Shown: positions 18,608-28,008, numbered from the stretch's first letter. The stretch: DNA of 64,000 bases from Chitinophagales bacterium (GCA_020636475.1 JACJXU010000009.1:70580-134579); one strand, 5' to 3'. A program made the numbers and translations. The notes: a model not told the origin generated them from the letters alone.

Positions 18608-19027
18608 TTAAACTTCCCACACTTTTCCGGTGCGATATACCGTTCCTTTAAAAATGGCTACTTTTTCTTGTTTTTGGTTAAAAATATGCACATCGTAGCG
18701 GGCAAGAGTTTTGCCTAAATGCGTTTCTTGGGCAATAGCCAAAAGTTGGTCGTTTTCGGCAACGGCTTTCAGGTGCGAAATTTGGGTTTCTATCGAAACT
18801 GCCTGTATGCCGTGGCTATTGGCAGCAAAAGCCAGCGCACTATCTGCCAAAGCATAAGCAATGCCACCGTGTGCAATACCAAAACCATTGAGCATTTCGC
18901 GGCGTATTTGCATTTCCAAGCGACATTTTCCGGCTTCAATATTAAGTACCTTTATGCCTAACCACCGACTAAAATAGTCTTTTTCCATCATTTTTTGTAC
19001 TACGGCGGAGGCAAGTTTTTGGGACAT
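18608..19027 (-). CDS. PaaI-family hotdog thioesterase
   Basis: This 139-residue hotdog-fold protein has MLNGFGIAHGGIAYALADSALAFA split over residues of about 44-67, where HGG and the following aspartate fit the PaaI active site. SQKLASAVVQKMMEKDYFSRW at the N-terminus and GKTLARYDVHIFNQ near the end are also PaaI-like. PaaI removes CoA from stalled phenylacetate-pathway intermediates. A PaaG-like hydratase (23218) and a hydroxyacyl-CoA dehydrogenase (35524) occur in the window but not beside it, so a role in phenylacetate breakdown is only possible. It lies between tamL and the E1 gene on the same strand. Confidence 0.85.
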   Translation of the reverse strand: MSQKLASAVVQKMMEKDYFSRWLGIKVLNIEAGKCRLEMQIRREMLNGFGIAHGGIAYALADSALAFAANSHGIQAVSIETQISHLKAVAENDQLLAIAQETHLGKTLARYDVHIFNQKQEKVAIFKGTVYRTGKVWEV

Positions 19028-19037
19028 ATTTTTGTTT

Positions 19038-21500
19038 TTAAAAAGGCAATCCTATGCCAAAGTTAGGAATTACATTGTCGCGTACCCAGGAGAATCTCAA
19101 AGGTTGTATTTTGTTGAACACCCAACGCTCACCTTCCGGAAGATTTGGATTGTTTATTGGAGAAGCCATATCCAAACGAATGATAAAATAGCTCAAGTCC
19201 ACCCGCAAACCAAAACCGATGCTCGAAGCTATTTCTTTATAAAAACGATTGAAACGAAACTGTGAACCTATCCGATTGTCGTACAATTTGCTCACCACCC
19301 AAACATTTCCCGCATCGACAAAGAAGGCTCCTTTTAGGTAAAAACTTTCCCAAATATTAAAACGATACTCTAAGTTGGCTTCTAATTTCAAGTTTCCGGT
19401 ACGGTTAAATTCATTGACATTTTCCTCGAACTGACCGTAACTTCCGGGTCCTACGCTGCGTATTCTAAATCCTCGCACATCATTGCCACCACCAACAAAA
19501 AATTGTTTTACATAAGGCAAGTTTTTGAAGTTGGAATTGCCATAAGGAACAGCAAATCCGGCATAAGTGCGCCACACAAAATTCCTGTTTCTGCTAAGTG
19601 TATGATAGCGTCTTACATCCGCTTGAAGCCTTACAAATTGTGCGTAAGTAAGCCCTCCGAAATCGAAAAGCGTATTGTTGTTTGTGGTTAGGGCTTTGGT
19701 GGCTTTGTCTATTAAGTACAAACTATTTCCCGCTAAATCTAAGTCCATTAAAATATTATAGTAATTTCTTTGATGTGAGTTCTTTTGGGTGGTAGTTTGG
19801 CGCGAAACATAACCGCCCGGAATAAAAGTTTGCTCAAACAATAGGATAAGGCGCGGATTTTCTGCCAACACTTCGTCGAAAAGCGAAGTTTTACTAAGCA
19901 GTTGCAGGTAAGTAATGCTTATGGGTTGTAGCAGCCACTTGGTTCGGTCGTTGGTTTTAAACTCGTAGCCAAAGCCCAATTTCCCGGAAAGTAAATTGAA
20001 ATACGTGATGCGCCGCAGAAAATTTATCTCAAAATCTACCCTTGTTTTGGGCTTAAAATAAGGCGATAATCGTTTTATTTTAAACAATTCCACGTATTTC
20101 GGAATGGTAAGGCTTACGGAGTTGCTAATTTCAAAAGTGCTGATGATATTTCCTTCGGAAGCAAGATTTAGCTCCGTTCCGGCGTATAACTGATTGTTAA
20201 ATTTTTCCGCACCACCGGCTACATTTTTGTTGATATAGTCGAAAGTAAGTGCCGTACCTAAAAAGCCTTGCCCAATGGCACTTCCCGAACCGTAACGATT
20301 ACTCGCTTCAAAATCAACGGTAAAAGACTTTTGAGGAGAAGGTAATAAGTTTAGCTTTACATCTAATAACGGATTGTCAGTGCCGGTTTTAGGACTAATT
20401 TTGGTAAATTCCGGTGCTACAGACCTAAATACGCCTAATTCGTATAATTGGCTAAGGGTGAGTTCGTGCAATTTGCGTTGATACGTTTGTTCGGGTTTTA
20501 AGTATATAAAAGGATGTAACTTTTCCGGTTTAAATTTTTCGGCTTTGTTTATAAATTGAATTTGCCCTATCGAAGTTGTGTCGTAAGGCATATTTGAAGT
20601 ATTTTTTTGTTCCTCTATCACTTGTACCGAATTGATGATAAACTTTTTTAAAGCATCGGGTGCCGTAGGTGTCGATACAATTTTTACAATAATATGTACT
20701 TGATGATTGTGGTCGGTACTGTCCACGTCAAAATGAATATTGTCGTTGCCTATTTCATAAAATCCTTTGTTGCGGAGGTTTTGCAGAATCCTATTTTGCT
20801 CATTTTCCAATTTTGCAGTAGTAAATGGCGTATTTACCACCAAGAGCGAACTATCGAAAAGGGCGGGACTTATTTTCAGTTGCGCCAAAGTGTCGGCGGA
20901 GGGTTGTGTGATACTTTCGATGTTATAAACCTGATTCAGTTGTACCAAATACTTTTGCGTTATTCTTTTTTTCTTTTCGTTGGTAACAGAATCGGCTTCT
21001 ACCGCAGCATTGAAATAGCCTTGATTAAACAAAAAAAGCTCCATTTTTTTTTGTACACTCTGTACGCCTATGTAGTCGTAGGTTTTTTGTTCGTTTTTGT
21101 CGCCGATAGAAGTATCTGTTAGCGACAAATCGTAGTTTTCGGCAGTATTTCTGATAAAAACAACGGGCGGGCGACCAATTTTAGACAACAATTTCAGCAC
21201 ACCGCCATTTCGTTGGTGATGATTTTTTTTAAAACCTAAATTGTAAAAACCTACGCGCCAGGGCCAGCCAATTAATCTTGCATTGGGTTGCGGATTGTGG
21301 ATGCTTATCAAATTTTCTTTTAGTAGATTAGCATTCGGTATTTCTTCAGGATCTGCTATATTTACAGTTACTTTGTCGAGTAATAGCTGGTTTTCTTGCA
21401 AATGCCGGGTAGGACTACAGGCAGTAATGCTAAAAACAGCTACTACCGAGCAAAATACACTTAGTTTTGTTAATGATTGAAAAATATGTTGTCTAAGCAA
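19038..21500 (-). CDS. tamL: TamL-type outer-membrane assembly lipoprotein (BamA/TamA superfamily)
   Basis: This 820-residue protein has an N-terminal lipoprotein signal (SITACS, Cys28) and POTRA-like repeats in the first half. Its C-terminal barrel carries FFVGGGNDVRGFRIRSVGPG, the conserved BamA/TamA VRGF motif, and ends in FGIGLPF, an aromatic outer-membrane terminus. A lipid-anchored TamA relative of this type is TamL, which works with TamB in outer-membrane assembly in Bacteroidota. No ATG precedes the signal peptide; the frame starts at TTG 21500. That places its start inside the divergent RNA-methyltransferase gene. Confidence 0.85.
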   Translation of the reverse strand: MLRQHIFQSLTKLSVFCSVVAVFSITACSPTRHLQENQLLLDKVTVNIADPEEIPNANLLKENLISIHNPQPNARLIGWPWRVGFYNLGFKKNHHQRNGGVLKLLSKIGRPPVVFIRNTAENYDLSLTDTSIGDKNEQKTYDYIGVQSVQKKMELFLFNQGYFNAAVEADSVTNEKKKRITQKYLVQLNQVYNIESITQPSADTLAQLKISPALFDSSLLVVNTPFTTAKLENEQNRILQNLRNKGFYEIGNDNIHFDVDSTDHNHQVHIIVKIVSTPTAPDALKKFIINSVQVIEEQKNTSNMPYDTTSIGQIQFINKAEKFKPEKLHPFIYLKPEQTYQRKLHELTLSQLYELGVFRSVAPEFTKISPKTGTDNPLLDVKLNLLPSPQKSFTVDFEASNRYGSGSAIGQGFLGTALTFDYINKNVAGGAEKFNNQLYAGTELNLASEGNIISTFEISNSVSLTIPKYVELFKIKRLSPYFKPKTRVDFEINFLRRITYFNLLSGKLGFGYEFKTNDRTKWLLQPISITYLQLLSKTSLFDEVLAENPRLILLFEQTFIPGGYVSRQTTTQKNSHQRNYYNILMDLDLAGNSLYLIDKATKALTTNNNTLFDFGGLTYAQFVRLQADVRRYHTLSRNRNFVWRTYAGFAVPYGNSNFKNLPYVKQFFVGGGNDVRGFRIRSVGPGSYGQFEENVNEFNRTGNLKLEANLEYRFNIWESFYLKGAFFVDAGNVWVVSKLYDNRIGSQFRFNRFYKEIASSIGFGLRVDLSYFIIRLDMASPINNPNLPEGERWVFNKIQPLRFSWVRDNVIPNFGIGLPF

Positions 21501-22235
21501 GAATTAAAATTTTATCGTTCATTACACCAAAAAAAGTACCGAAATTTACATCAATTATTTGTTGCGGAAACACCAAAGGTAGTTTTTGACTTACTAATAT
21601 CTAACAAATTTCGTTTGCATAAATTATTGGGGCTTGAAAATTTTTTTGTGCAACAGGCAGAAACGCTTGAAAAATACGAGAAATTTATTCAATTTATTCA
21701 AAAAAACGAATTAAAAAGTATTTCGGCTTTGCAATCGCCCAACAGTTTGCTGGCAATTTTTTCGCAAATAGAAAACGTTTGGGATAAAGATACTGACAAT
21801 TTTAATTTTGCACTGTATTTGGATAATATTCGCGACCCGGGCAATTTAGGGACTATTATTCGCACGGCAGTTTGGTTTGGACACAAAGTGCTTTTTTTGT
21901 CGCCCGAGTGCGCCGATATTTACAATCCTAAAGTAGTGCAAGCGAGTATGGGGAATTTGGGTTTTGTAAAAATTATTCGCACAGAAATTGCCGATATTTT
22001 GCAAAATATTCCCAATGTAAATATTTTTGTTGCTGATATGCACGGTATTTCGCTGGTAGATTGTGTTTTCCCGTCACCTTCTTTATTGGTCATGGGCAAC
22101 GAAGCAAATGGAACGGCTGTGATGAAAGACGCGACAAATTTTCCTAAAGTAACGATTCCCGCTTATGGTAAGGCGGAGTCGCTGAATGTAAGTATTGCCG
22201 CTGCTATTTTTTCGTATCATCAAAAACTTAAATAA
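21486..22235 (+). CDS. TrmH-family (SpoU) RNA 2'-O-methyltransferase
   Basis: This 249-residue protein has an N-terminal substrate-binding region (KQELKFYRSLHQKKYR) and a C-terminal SPOUT domain. The SPOUT motifs are LYLDNIRDPGNLGTIIRTAV, LLVMGNEANGTA and VTIPAYGKAESLNVSIAAAI. The two-part structure is like RlmB-type 23S rRNA methyltransferases, but the exact target is not clear. I chose ATG 21486 (MLSKQELKF); a TTG at 21477 is the alternative. Either start overlaps the 5' end of the divergent tamL frame by 15-24 bp. Placement next to tamL is, to my knowledge, common in Bacteroidota. hldD follows 9 bp downstream. Confidence 0.87.
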   Translation: MLSKQELKFYRSLHQKKYRNLHQLFVAETPKVVFDLLISNKFRLHKLLGLENFFVQQAETLEKYEKFIQFIQKNELKSISALQSPNSLLAIFSQIENVWDKDTDNFNFALYLDNIRDPGNLGTIIRTAVWFGHKVLFLSPECADIYNPKVVQASMGNLGFVKIIRTEIADILQNIPNVNIFVADMHGISLVDCVFPSPSLLVMGNEANGTAVMKDATNFPKVTIPAYGKAESLNVSIAAAIFSYHQKLK

Positions 22236-22244
22236 AAACAAAGT

Positions 22245-23213
22245 ATGATTATTATTACGGGTGCCGCCGGATTTATTGGCAGTTGTTTGGCTGCTTCTTT
22301 TAATGAAAAAAATGTAAATGAACTTTGTTTGGTAGATGATTTTTCGATAGAAAGTAAATTGCCAAATTTCAACGATAAAAAATATATTTTTTTGGCGAAT
22401 AGAGAAAATGTGTTTGCTTTTTTGGCGAAGCACAAGATTAAAGCAGAGGTGATTTTTCATTTGGGTGCGCGTACCGACACGACCGAATTTGATAATGAAT
22501 TGCTGCGGAAGCTAAATTTTACCTACAGCCAACAAGTGTGGCATTACGCAACGGAGCTACAAATTCCGCTTATTTACGCTTCGAGTGCTGCCACTTACGG
22601 TATGGGCGAGTTTGGATTTGACGACCAAAAAAGTATTGCGCCATTGCAGCCGCTTAATCCTTATGGTTGGTCGAAGCAAAATTTCGATATTTGGGCTTTG
22701 GCGCAAAAGGAAACACCACCCTTTTGGGCAGGACTGAAGTTTTTTAATGTTTACGGACCCAATGAGTACCACAAAAACCGTATGGCAAGCGTTATTTTTC
22801 ACGCGTACAAGCAAATAAAAACGAAGGGCGAGGTGAAATTATTTAAGTCGCATCACCCAGATTACCGTGATGGAGAGCAGTTGCGCGATTTTATTTACGT
22901 AAAAGATATTGTGCGTATTTGCCAGTTTATATATGCACAACATAAGCACATTCCTTCGGGAATTTACAATGCCGGAACGGGCAAAGCGCGCACTTTTTTA
23001 GATTTGGCATTAGCTTGTTTTGCGGCATTAGACCAAGCACCTAATATTCATTTTATAGATACGCCTGCCGATATTCGCGATAAGTATCAATATTACACTT
23101 GTGCAACTACCAAGAAGTTGGAGGAAATAGGCTTTTCTACGGATTTTTATACGCTGGAAGATGGTGTCCGAGCGTATGTACAGATGTACTTAGAGCCGCA
23201 AAAGTATTGGTAA
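22245..23213 (+). CDS. hldD: ADP-L-glycero-D-manno-heptose 6-epimerase
   Basis: This 322-residue short-chain dehydrogenase/reductase has the NAD(P) loop ITGAAGFIGSCLA at residues 4-16. The catalytic pair is in LNPYGWSKQNFD (YxxxK), and LKFFNVYGPNEYHKNRMASV plus DGEQLRDFIYVKDI are characteristic of HldD. The enzyme makes ADP-L-glycero-D-manno-heptose for the lipopolysaccharide inner core, indicating a Gram-negative envelope. It is cytoplasmic, follows the RNA methyltransferase, and ends 4 bp before the convergent enoyl-CoA hydratase gene. Confidence 0.93.
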   Translation: MIIITGAAGFIGSCLAASFNEKNVNELCLVDDFSIESKLPNFNDKKYIFLANRENVFAFLAKHKIKAEVIFHLGARTDTTEFDNELLRKLNFTYSQQVWHYATELQIPLIYASSAATYGMGEFGFDDQKSIAPLQPLNPYGWSKQNFDIWALAQKETPPFWAGLKFFNVYGPNEYHKNRMASVIFHAYKQIKTKGEVKLFKSHHPDYRDGEQLRDFIYVKDIVRICQFIYAQHKHIPSGIYNAGTGKARTFLDLALACFAALDQAPNIHFIDTPADIRDKYQYYTCATTKKLEEIGFSTDFYTLEDGVRAYVQMYLEPQKYW

Positions 23214-23217
23214 ATGT

Positions 23218-23997
23218 TTATTTCCCTTTAAAAATTGCGCTGCGTTTTTCTATAAATGCGGCTACTCCTTCGTTATAATCGTAGGTTTGTGCGGCAGCAG
23301 TTTGCAAGTTGTCTTCTAATTGTAATTGCGCTGCGAGCGAATTTTGTAGGCTTTGGTTAAGGGCTTGTTTGGTAAACCACAAGGCTTTGGTGGGCATTTG
23401 CGCTAATTGTTGGGCTATTTTTTGTACATTTTCTTCAAAAACTTCTTCTTCAAACACCTTATAAACCATTCCCCAAGTTTCGGCTTGTGGGGCGGAAATT
23501 TTATCGGCTAATATCATTGCTGCGGAGGCTTTTTGAAAACCGATAAGTCGCGGTAAAAAAAACGTACCTCCGGTGTCGGGAATTAAGCCAATTTTACTAA
23601 AAGCCTGCAAAAAATACGCGGAGGATTTGGCAAGGACAATATCGCAACACAAGGCTAAATTTGCGCCGGCACCGGCAGCTACACCATTTACGGCAGCAAT
23701 TACGGGCTTGGGCATTTCGCGAATTTGCAGCACCAATGGATTATAGTGTTCTTGAATAATCTTGCTTATTTCGGGACCATTAGGGTCTATTACTTCCGCC
23801 AAATCTTGTCCGGCAGAAAACGCCCTACCCTTTCCACTTATTACCAAAGCCCTTACACTTTCATCGTTTTGGCAGTCGGTTAGTATTGTTTGAAGTTGTA
23901 ATGCCATTTCTCGATTAAAAGCATTATATACTTGTGGTCTGTTCAGAAAAATAAAGGCAACTCCTTCTTTTTTTTCGATAAGAATTGATGACTCCAT
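23218..23997 (-). CDS. enoyl-CoA hydratase/isomerase family protein (PaaG-like)
   Basis: This 259-residue crotonase-fold protein has the oxyanion-hole segments SGKGRAFSAGQDLAEV and PVIAAVNGVAAGAGANLALC, plus FSKIGLIPDTGGTFFLPRLI. The aspartate in IPDTGG, in place of the usual catalytic glutamate, is typical of PaaG, the 2-(1,2-epoxy-1,2-dihydrophenyl)acetyl-CoA isomerase. A general enoyl-CoA hydratase role cannot be excluded. I chose ATG 23997 (MESSILIEKKEG); the longer frame to 24054 adds cysteine-rich residues unlike the family. About 276 bp of AT-rich sequence without a visible gene separates it from the next gene upstream. Confidence 0.88.
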   Translation of the reverse strand: MESSILIEKKEGVAFIFLNRPQVYNAFNREMALQLQTILTDCQNDESVRALVISGKGRAFSAGQDLAEVIDPNGPEISKIIQEHYNPLVLQIREMPKPVIAAVNGVAAGAGANLALCCDIVLAKSSAYFLQAFSKIGLIPDTGGTFFLPRLIGFQKASAAMILADKISAPQAETWGMVYKVFEEEVFEENVQKIAQQLAQMPTKALWFTKQALNQSLQNSLAAQLQLEDNLQTAAAQTYDYNEGVAAFIEKRSAIFKGK

Positions 23998-24273
23998 ACG
24001 GATACGCGATTTTGATGAATGAAATGTGTTGCAAATAAAGCAAAAAATCGGCACGTATTCAATAAGTGCTTGTATAAAAAGTACTCTTCTTAGTCACACA
24101 GGTGCGAAGTCGAATGGACTTTGTCTTATTTGAGACTGCATCAATTTTTTGTGTAATTTTTGGAATATATTGTTCATTTCAATTTATGTTCAATATTATA
24201 ATTTTATTTTATGCTGAAATAAAAAAGTGGTAACACACGGCTACCATTTTTTGCGTACATTTTTATTCTATTT

Positions 24274-25551
24274 CTATATTTCGCCTTTTTCTTTGGCAAA
24301 TACAGCGGCTTGCTTTGCCCATTCGTCTCTTTTTACTCTGCCCGCAAAAAACTCTATGGCTTCATTTACTTTCTCCTCGTCTTCTTCAGTAAAACGGGCA
24401 ATTTGTACAAACTTATAAATTCCTAAAGCATTGAGTTTCCGCTCAATAAAAGGACCGATACCTTTTACGCGCTGGAGGTCGTCTTTTTGCGAAGCATCTA
24501 CTTTTCCAATACGCTCAAAATTGATATTGGCGGCTTTGGCTTTTATTCGTTGTATTATTTCATCTTCTTTATTGGCGGCGGGTTCTTCTTTGTGTTGTTT
24601 TTTTTCAATGTCGTATTCCAGCACCTGATGCGTAAACAATCCGCCCATGGTGAGTTGTTCCATTTTGGCTTGTAACAGTATTTTTTCACCACCTAAGCTA
24701 TCTACTTCTTTCTCTTTCTTTTGCAAATCGTCTTCCAAAACCTTGTGCGTAAATAAGCCACCCATCGCTAATTGTTCCTGTTGGGCTTGTAACAGTATTT
24801 TTTCACCACCTAAGCGCTGAAGTTCTTTTTCTTTTTTCGCTAAATCACTTTTAAGGTTTGTAATTTCTTTTTCCAAATCGCCCGTATTATTGTTGGCAAT
24901 AGCGTTAGAGGCAGTTTGTTTAAGTTTGCGTATTTCTGCTTGCAGTGTATCTATTTGCTGTGAAAGGTCTTTTTTGGTATTGCTCAGCGCGTCATACGAC
25001 TGATTTAAGGATTTTAGGTCGTTGCTCACACGTAGAAAATCGGTTTTCAGGCGTTGTTTTTCCGCCAAATGGAGCTCTAAATTGTGGTTGTATTTTTCTG
25101 ACTCAGATTTTAGCCTACTGTAATCACTTCTAATTCCCGCCACCAATTTATCGTTTTCTTCCATTTGCTCCAAGGCTTTTTCGTATTGAAGTTTGTAGGC
25201 ACTTAATACATCAACTTTTCTTTCCAATTCGGCAATAAGGGCATCTTTTTTATCCAAAGAAAGTTCTAATCCTTGTGCATTTTGCTCACATTGGTTGATC
25301 TTTAGTCTCAGGCGCTGTTCTTCTTCCGAGTGTACTACCTTATTTTTAAGCTCTTCTTGTAGTGAAATAATTTTTTGCTCTGACGACTGATATTTTGTTT
25401 TCAAATGATTATAATCCGTCAGATTACCTTCGTATAATGCGCGCAATTCGGTATCTTCTTCTTTTGTTCTACGCAAAAACCACGCAATTAAAAATCCTAA
25501 TATTGCTGCTACAAGCAACATAAATAATATTTCTAAGGAAGATTGAAACAT
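24274..25551 (-). CDS. membrane-anchored coiled-coil protein with C-terminal helix-hairpin-helix
   Basis: This 425-residue protein has one membrane segment (about residues 7-26), then a long coiled coil (about 45-330). The C-terminal helix-hairpin-helix module reads RVKGIGPFIERKLNALGIYK and continues into an acidic helix. GIGP-x-IE-x-KL is typical of modules that bind DNA or mediate similar contacts. Residues of about 243-320 contain two nearly identical 39-residue units (LGGEKILLQA ... GGLFTH), and the DNA repeats with a period of 117 bp (GGCTTGTAACAG at 24667 and 24784). It lies 43 bp downstream of an OmpA-family gene on the same strand, and both are probably envelope proteins. No function is known to me. 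Confidence 0.75.
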   Translation of the reverse strand: MFQSSLEILFMLLVAAILGFLIAWFLRRTKEEDTELRALYEGNLTDYNHLKTKYQSSEQKIISLQEELKNKVVHSEEEQRLRLKINQCEQNAQGLELSLDKKDALIAELERKVDVLSAYKLQYEKALEQMEENDKLVAGIRSDYSRLKSESEKYNHNLELHLAEKQRLKTDFLRVSNDLKSLNQSYDALSNTKKDLSQQIDTLQAEIRKLKQTASNAIANNNTGDLEKEITNLKSDLAKKEKELQRLGGEKILLQAQQEQLAMGGLFTHKVLEDDLQKKEKEVDSLGGEKILLQAKMEQLTMGGLFTHQVLEYDIEKKQHKEEPAANKEDEIIQRIKAKAANINFERIGKVDASQKDDLQRVKGIGPFIERKLNALGIYKFVQIARFTEEDEEKVNEAIEFFAGRVKRDEWAKQAAVFAKEKGEI

Positions 25552-25594
25552 ATTTTTTACTTTTTATTTTAATGATTTAATGATTCTAAAAATT

Positions 25595-26518
25595 TTATTG
25601 TATCGCAATTTCTACTCTTCTGTTTTTGGCTCTACCCTCTTCGGTAGCGTTGTCGGCTATGGGCTGGTCGGGACCTTTGGAACTTACATTGGTTTGTGCA
25701 GCATTAATACCTAAACTCAAAAAGTAATTTTGTACAAATTTCGCTCTATCCAAACCCAGTTGGTAGTTTGCATCTTTGTTGCCTACATTATCAGTATGTC
25801 CCGTAATATTTACTTTGCTATTTTCTTTGTGCAAAAGGTAGTAATTTAGTTCGCCTACATAATTTTCCGTTTCGGGGTCGAAGGCTAAACTGGCTTCTCC
25901 GGTATCAAAATACAGCATAAGCGGCTTGGCGCGAAGATTTGCCTCCACCGCTCTGAGCCTGTCTTCTTTGTTGTATTCATCGTTTTCGGTAATATTTAGC
26001 GCATTTAAAGTATAGTTTATAGCACCCAAAACTACGCTATTTTCATTAAACTTTAAACTATTATCCAATTTTCCCGAAGTGGTAATCCAAGCCGGATTTA
26101 AGCCTAAAGTGATGAGGCGACCCTTTAGACCTTCGGCGCGGGCAATGCCCAAATTTTCAAATTTTCCGGTATAAGTTTCATCGGCACTATACAAGCCTTC
26201 CAAATGAATTTGCTTGCGGCTGGTTTGCAAATAGTTTATCAAGTCGCGCAGTTTGCTGTTTATCGCCGAAGGAATACGCGGACGCGCGTCGGATTGCAAA
26301 AAACTGATATTTTCCTCGTCCTCAACAGTATAATTGCCGTCTTGCACAAAAAATCCTGTAGTTTGTACTTGTGGTGTTGTGGTTTCGGCTACCGTTGTAG
26401 TTTCTGTAGTAGTTTTTATTTCATCGCAATGATGTTTTATCTTACAAACATACCAATACCAGCTTATTACAGACCATATCAGTAGTAAAATTAAAAAGGT
26501 TGATGATTTTTTTGTCAT
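25595..26518 (-). CDS. OmpA-family protein with N-terminal membrane anchor
   Basis: This 307-residue protein has one N-terminal membrane segment (about residues 6-26) and a threonine-rich linker. A central region (about residues 85-190) looks like a degenerate OmpA-like domain (ENLGIARAEGLKGRLITLGL). The C-terminal domain is a clear OmpA-like peptidoglycan-binding domain, with ITGHTDNVGNKDANYQLGLD and RAKFVQNYFLSLGI ending in GRAKNRRVEIAI. The family tethers membranes to the cell wall. It is immediately upstream of the coiled-coil/HhH gene. Confidence 0.85.
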   Translation of the reverse strand: MTKKSSTFLILLLIWSVISWYWYVCKIKHHCDEIKTTTETTTVAETTTPQVQTTGFFVQDGNYTVEDEENISFLQSDARPRIPSAINSKLRDLINYLQTSRKQIHLEGLYSADETYTGKFENLGIARAEGLKGRLITLGLNPAWITTSGKLDNSLKFNENSVVLGAINYTLNALNITENDEYNKEDRLRAVEANLRAKPLMLYFDTGEASLAFDPETENYVGELNYYLLHKENSKVNITGHTDNVGNKDANYQLGLDRAKFVQNYFLSLGINAAQTNVSSKGPDQPIADNATEEGRAKNRRVEIAIQ

Positions 26519-26642
26519 ATTGTTTTTTTGAGTATTGGAAATAATCGTCTATTTGACCGATATTGACACATAGCGTCACCAAAATACAATTTTTTTCATA
26601 AATTAACTTTCTCTTACATGAAAAAGTATTTTATTATTTCAC

Positions 26643-26673
26643 TTGATAAAATGCCACACAACTTGTAGCTTTG
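26643..26673 (+). promoter_or_regulatory. candidate Bacteroidota-type promoter for thrC
   Basis: CTTG at 26642-26645 is followed, exactly 20 bases after its TTG, by TAGCTTTG at 26666-26673. This fits the -33/-7 pattern of the Bacteroidota primary sigma factor. The thrC ATG lies at 26695, 21 bases beyond the -7 element. Confidence 0.55.
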
Positions 26674-26694
26674 CGTTAGTTATAAAAATTTTTT

Positions 26695-28008
26695 ATGTTA
26701 TTTTACAGCACCCAGCACAAAAGTTCTCCGGTAAGTCTGCGCGAGGCAGTATTGCAAAGTATGCCTGATGACGGCGGATTGTATATGCCGCAAAAAATTG
26801 AAAAACTACCCAACAACTGGCTATATGATGCCTTGAACTGGTCTTTTCAGGAACTTTCGGTAAATTTGGCAAAGCATCTTTTGCAAGATAGCATTCCCGC
26901 CAAAGCATTGGAGGAAATTGTTGTACAAGCGATAAATTTTGAAGCACCTTTGATTCGTTTGGGCAATGGCAATATTTCTATTTTAGAGCTTTTTCATGGT
27001 CCTTCGCTGGCGTTTAAAGACTTTGGCGCGCGTTTTATGGCGCAACTAATGGCTTATTTTGTAAAAGATGAGTCGCAGGAGTTAAATATTTTGGTAGCCA
27101 CTTCGGGCGATACCGGAGGTGCTGTAGCGATGGGATTTTGGAACAAACCCGGCATTAGAGTACGCATTTTGTATCCTTCGGGCAGGGTAAGCGAATTGCA
27201 AGAAAAACAACTTACTACACTGGGCGGAAATATTGAAGCCTTCGAAATAGACGGAAGTTTTGACGATTGCCAGCGTATGGTAAAACAGGCGTTTTTGGAT
27301 AAAGATTTGCAGCAAAAGCTAAAAATGTCCTCCGCAAACTCCATTAATATCTCACGACTTATTCCGCAAACTTTTTATTATTTCAGAGCGTGGCAGCAGC
27401 TTATGCAGCAAAAACCTAATGCTACCGACTGGTCTTTTTCTATTCCCAGTGGTAATTTTGGCAATATCGCCGCAGGACTTATCGCCAAACATATCGGTTT
27501 GCCGGCTTTTCATTGTATTGCCGCCACGAATATCAACGATGTAGTACCGCATTATGTACAAACGGGTGTGTTTGAACCGCGCCATTCGGTGAGAACCCTT
27601 TCGTCGGCGATGGATGTGGGAAATCCAAGCAATTTTGTCCGTATTTTAGATTTGTATCGCAATGATTATGCGCAAATAAAAAACGATATGCCTGCATATG
27701 GTTTTACCGATGCGCAAACGCGTCAGGCAATGTTGAGTCTTTTTGACTTACAGCAATATGTTGCGTGTCCGCATACGGCAGTAGGATTTTTGGGAGCACA
27801 AGTACACTTGCGCCACTATCCGCAGCACGAAGTAGTTTGTTTGTCCACCGCTCATCCGGCAAAATTTGCTTCGTTGGTTAACCAAACCTTAGAAACGGAA
27901 ATTCCTATCCCCGAAGAATTGCAGGAAATTATGGACAAGCCCAAACATGCGATTCATCTGAACCCGGATTTCGATTCTTTTAAAATGTATTTGATGGATA
28001 ATCAATAA
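26695..28008 (+). CDS. thrC: threonine synthase
   Basis: This 437-residue PLP-dependent enzyme converts O-phosphohomoserine to threonine and phosphate. HGPSLAFKDFGARFM (residues 101-115) contains the PLP lysine, Lys108. ATSGDTGGAVAMGF is the phosphate-binding loop, and YYFRAWQQL and SGNFGNIAAGLIAK follow in the usual order. The N-terminus (FYSTQHKSSPVSLREAVLQS) is the standard family start. homoserine-pathway genes are not adjacent. A strong bidirectional hairpin follows the stop. Confidence 0.95.
   Translation: MLFYSTQHKSSPVSLREAVLQSMPDDGGLYMPQKIEKLPNNWLYDALNWSFQELSVNLAKHLLQDSIPAKALEEIVVQAINFEAPLIRLGNGNISILELFHGPSLAFKDFGARFMAQLMAYFVKDESQELNILVATSGDTGGAVAMGFWNKPGIRVRILYPSGRVSELQEKQLTTLGGNIEAFEIDGSFDDCQRMVKQAFLDKDLQQKLKMSSANSINISRLIPQTFYYFRAWQQLMQQKPNATDWSFSIPSGNFGNIAAGLIAKHIGLPAFHCIAATNINDVVPHYVQTGVFEPRHSVRTLSSAMDVGNPSNFVRILDLYRNDYAQIKNDMPAYGFTDAQTRQAMLSLFDLQQYVACPHTAVGFLGAQVHLRHYPQHEVVCLSTAHPAKFASLVNQTLETEIPIPEELQEIMDKPKHAIHLNPDFDSFKMYLMDNQ

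Noticed and set aside
23998-24273. Possible short gene between the enoyl-CoA hydratase and coiled-coil genes
   Set aside because: The stretch is AT-rich with no open frame of useful size. A weak likeness of TTGTTCATTTC near 24171 to sequence at 51722 is too short to call a repeat.
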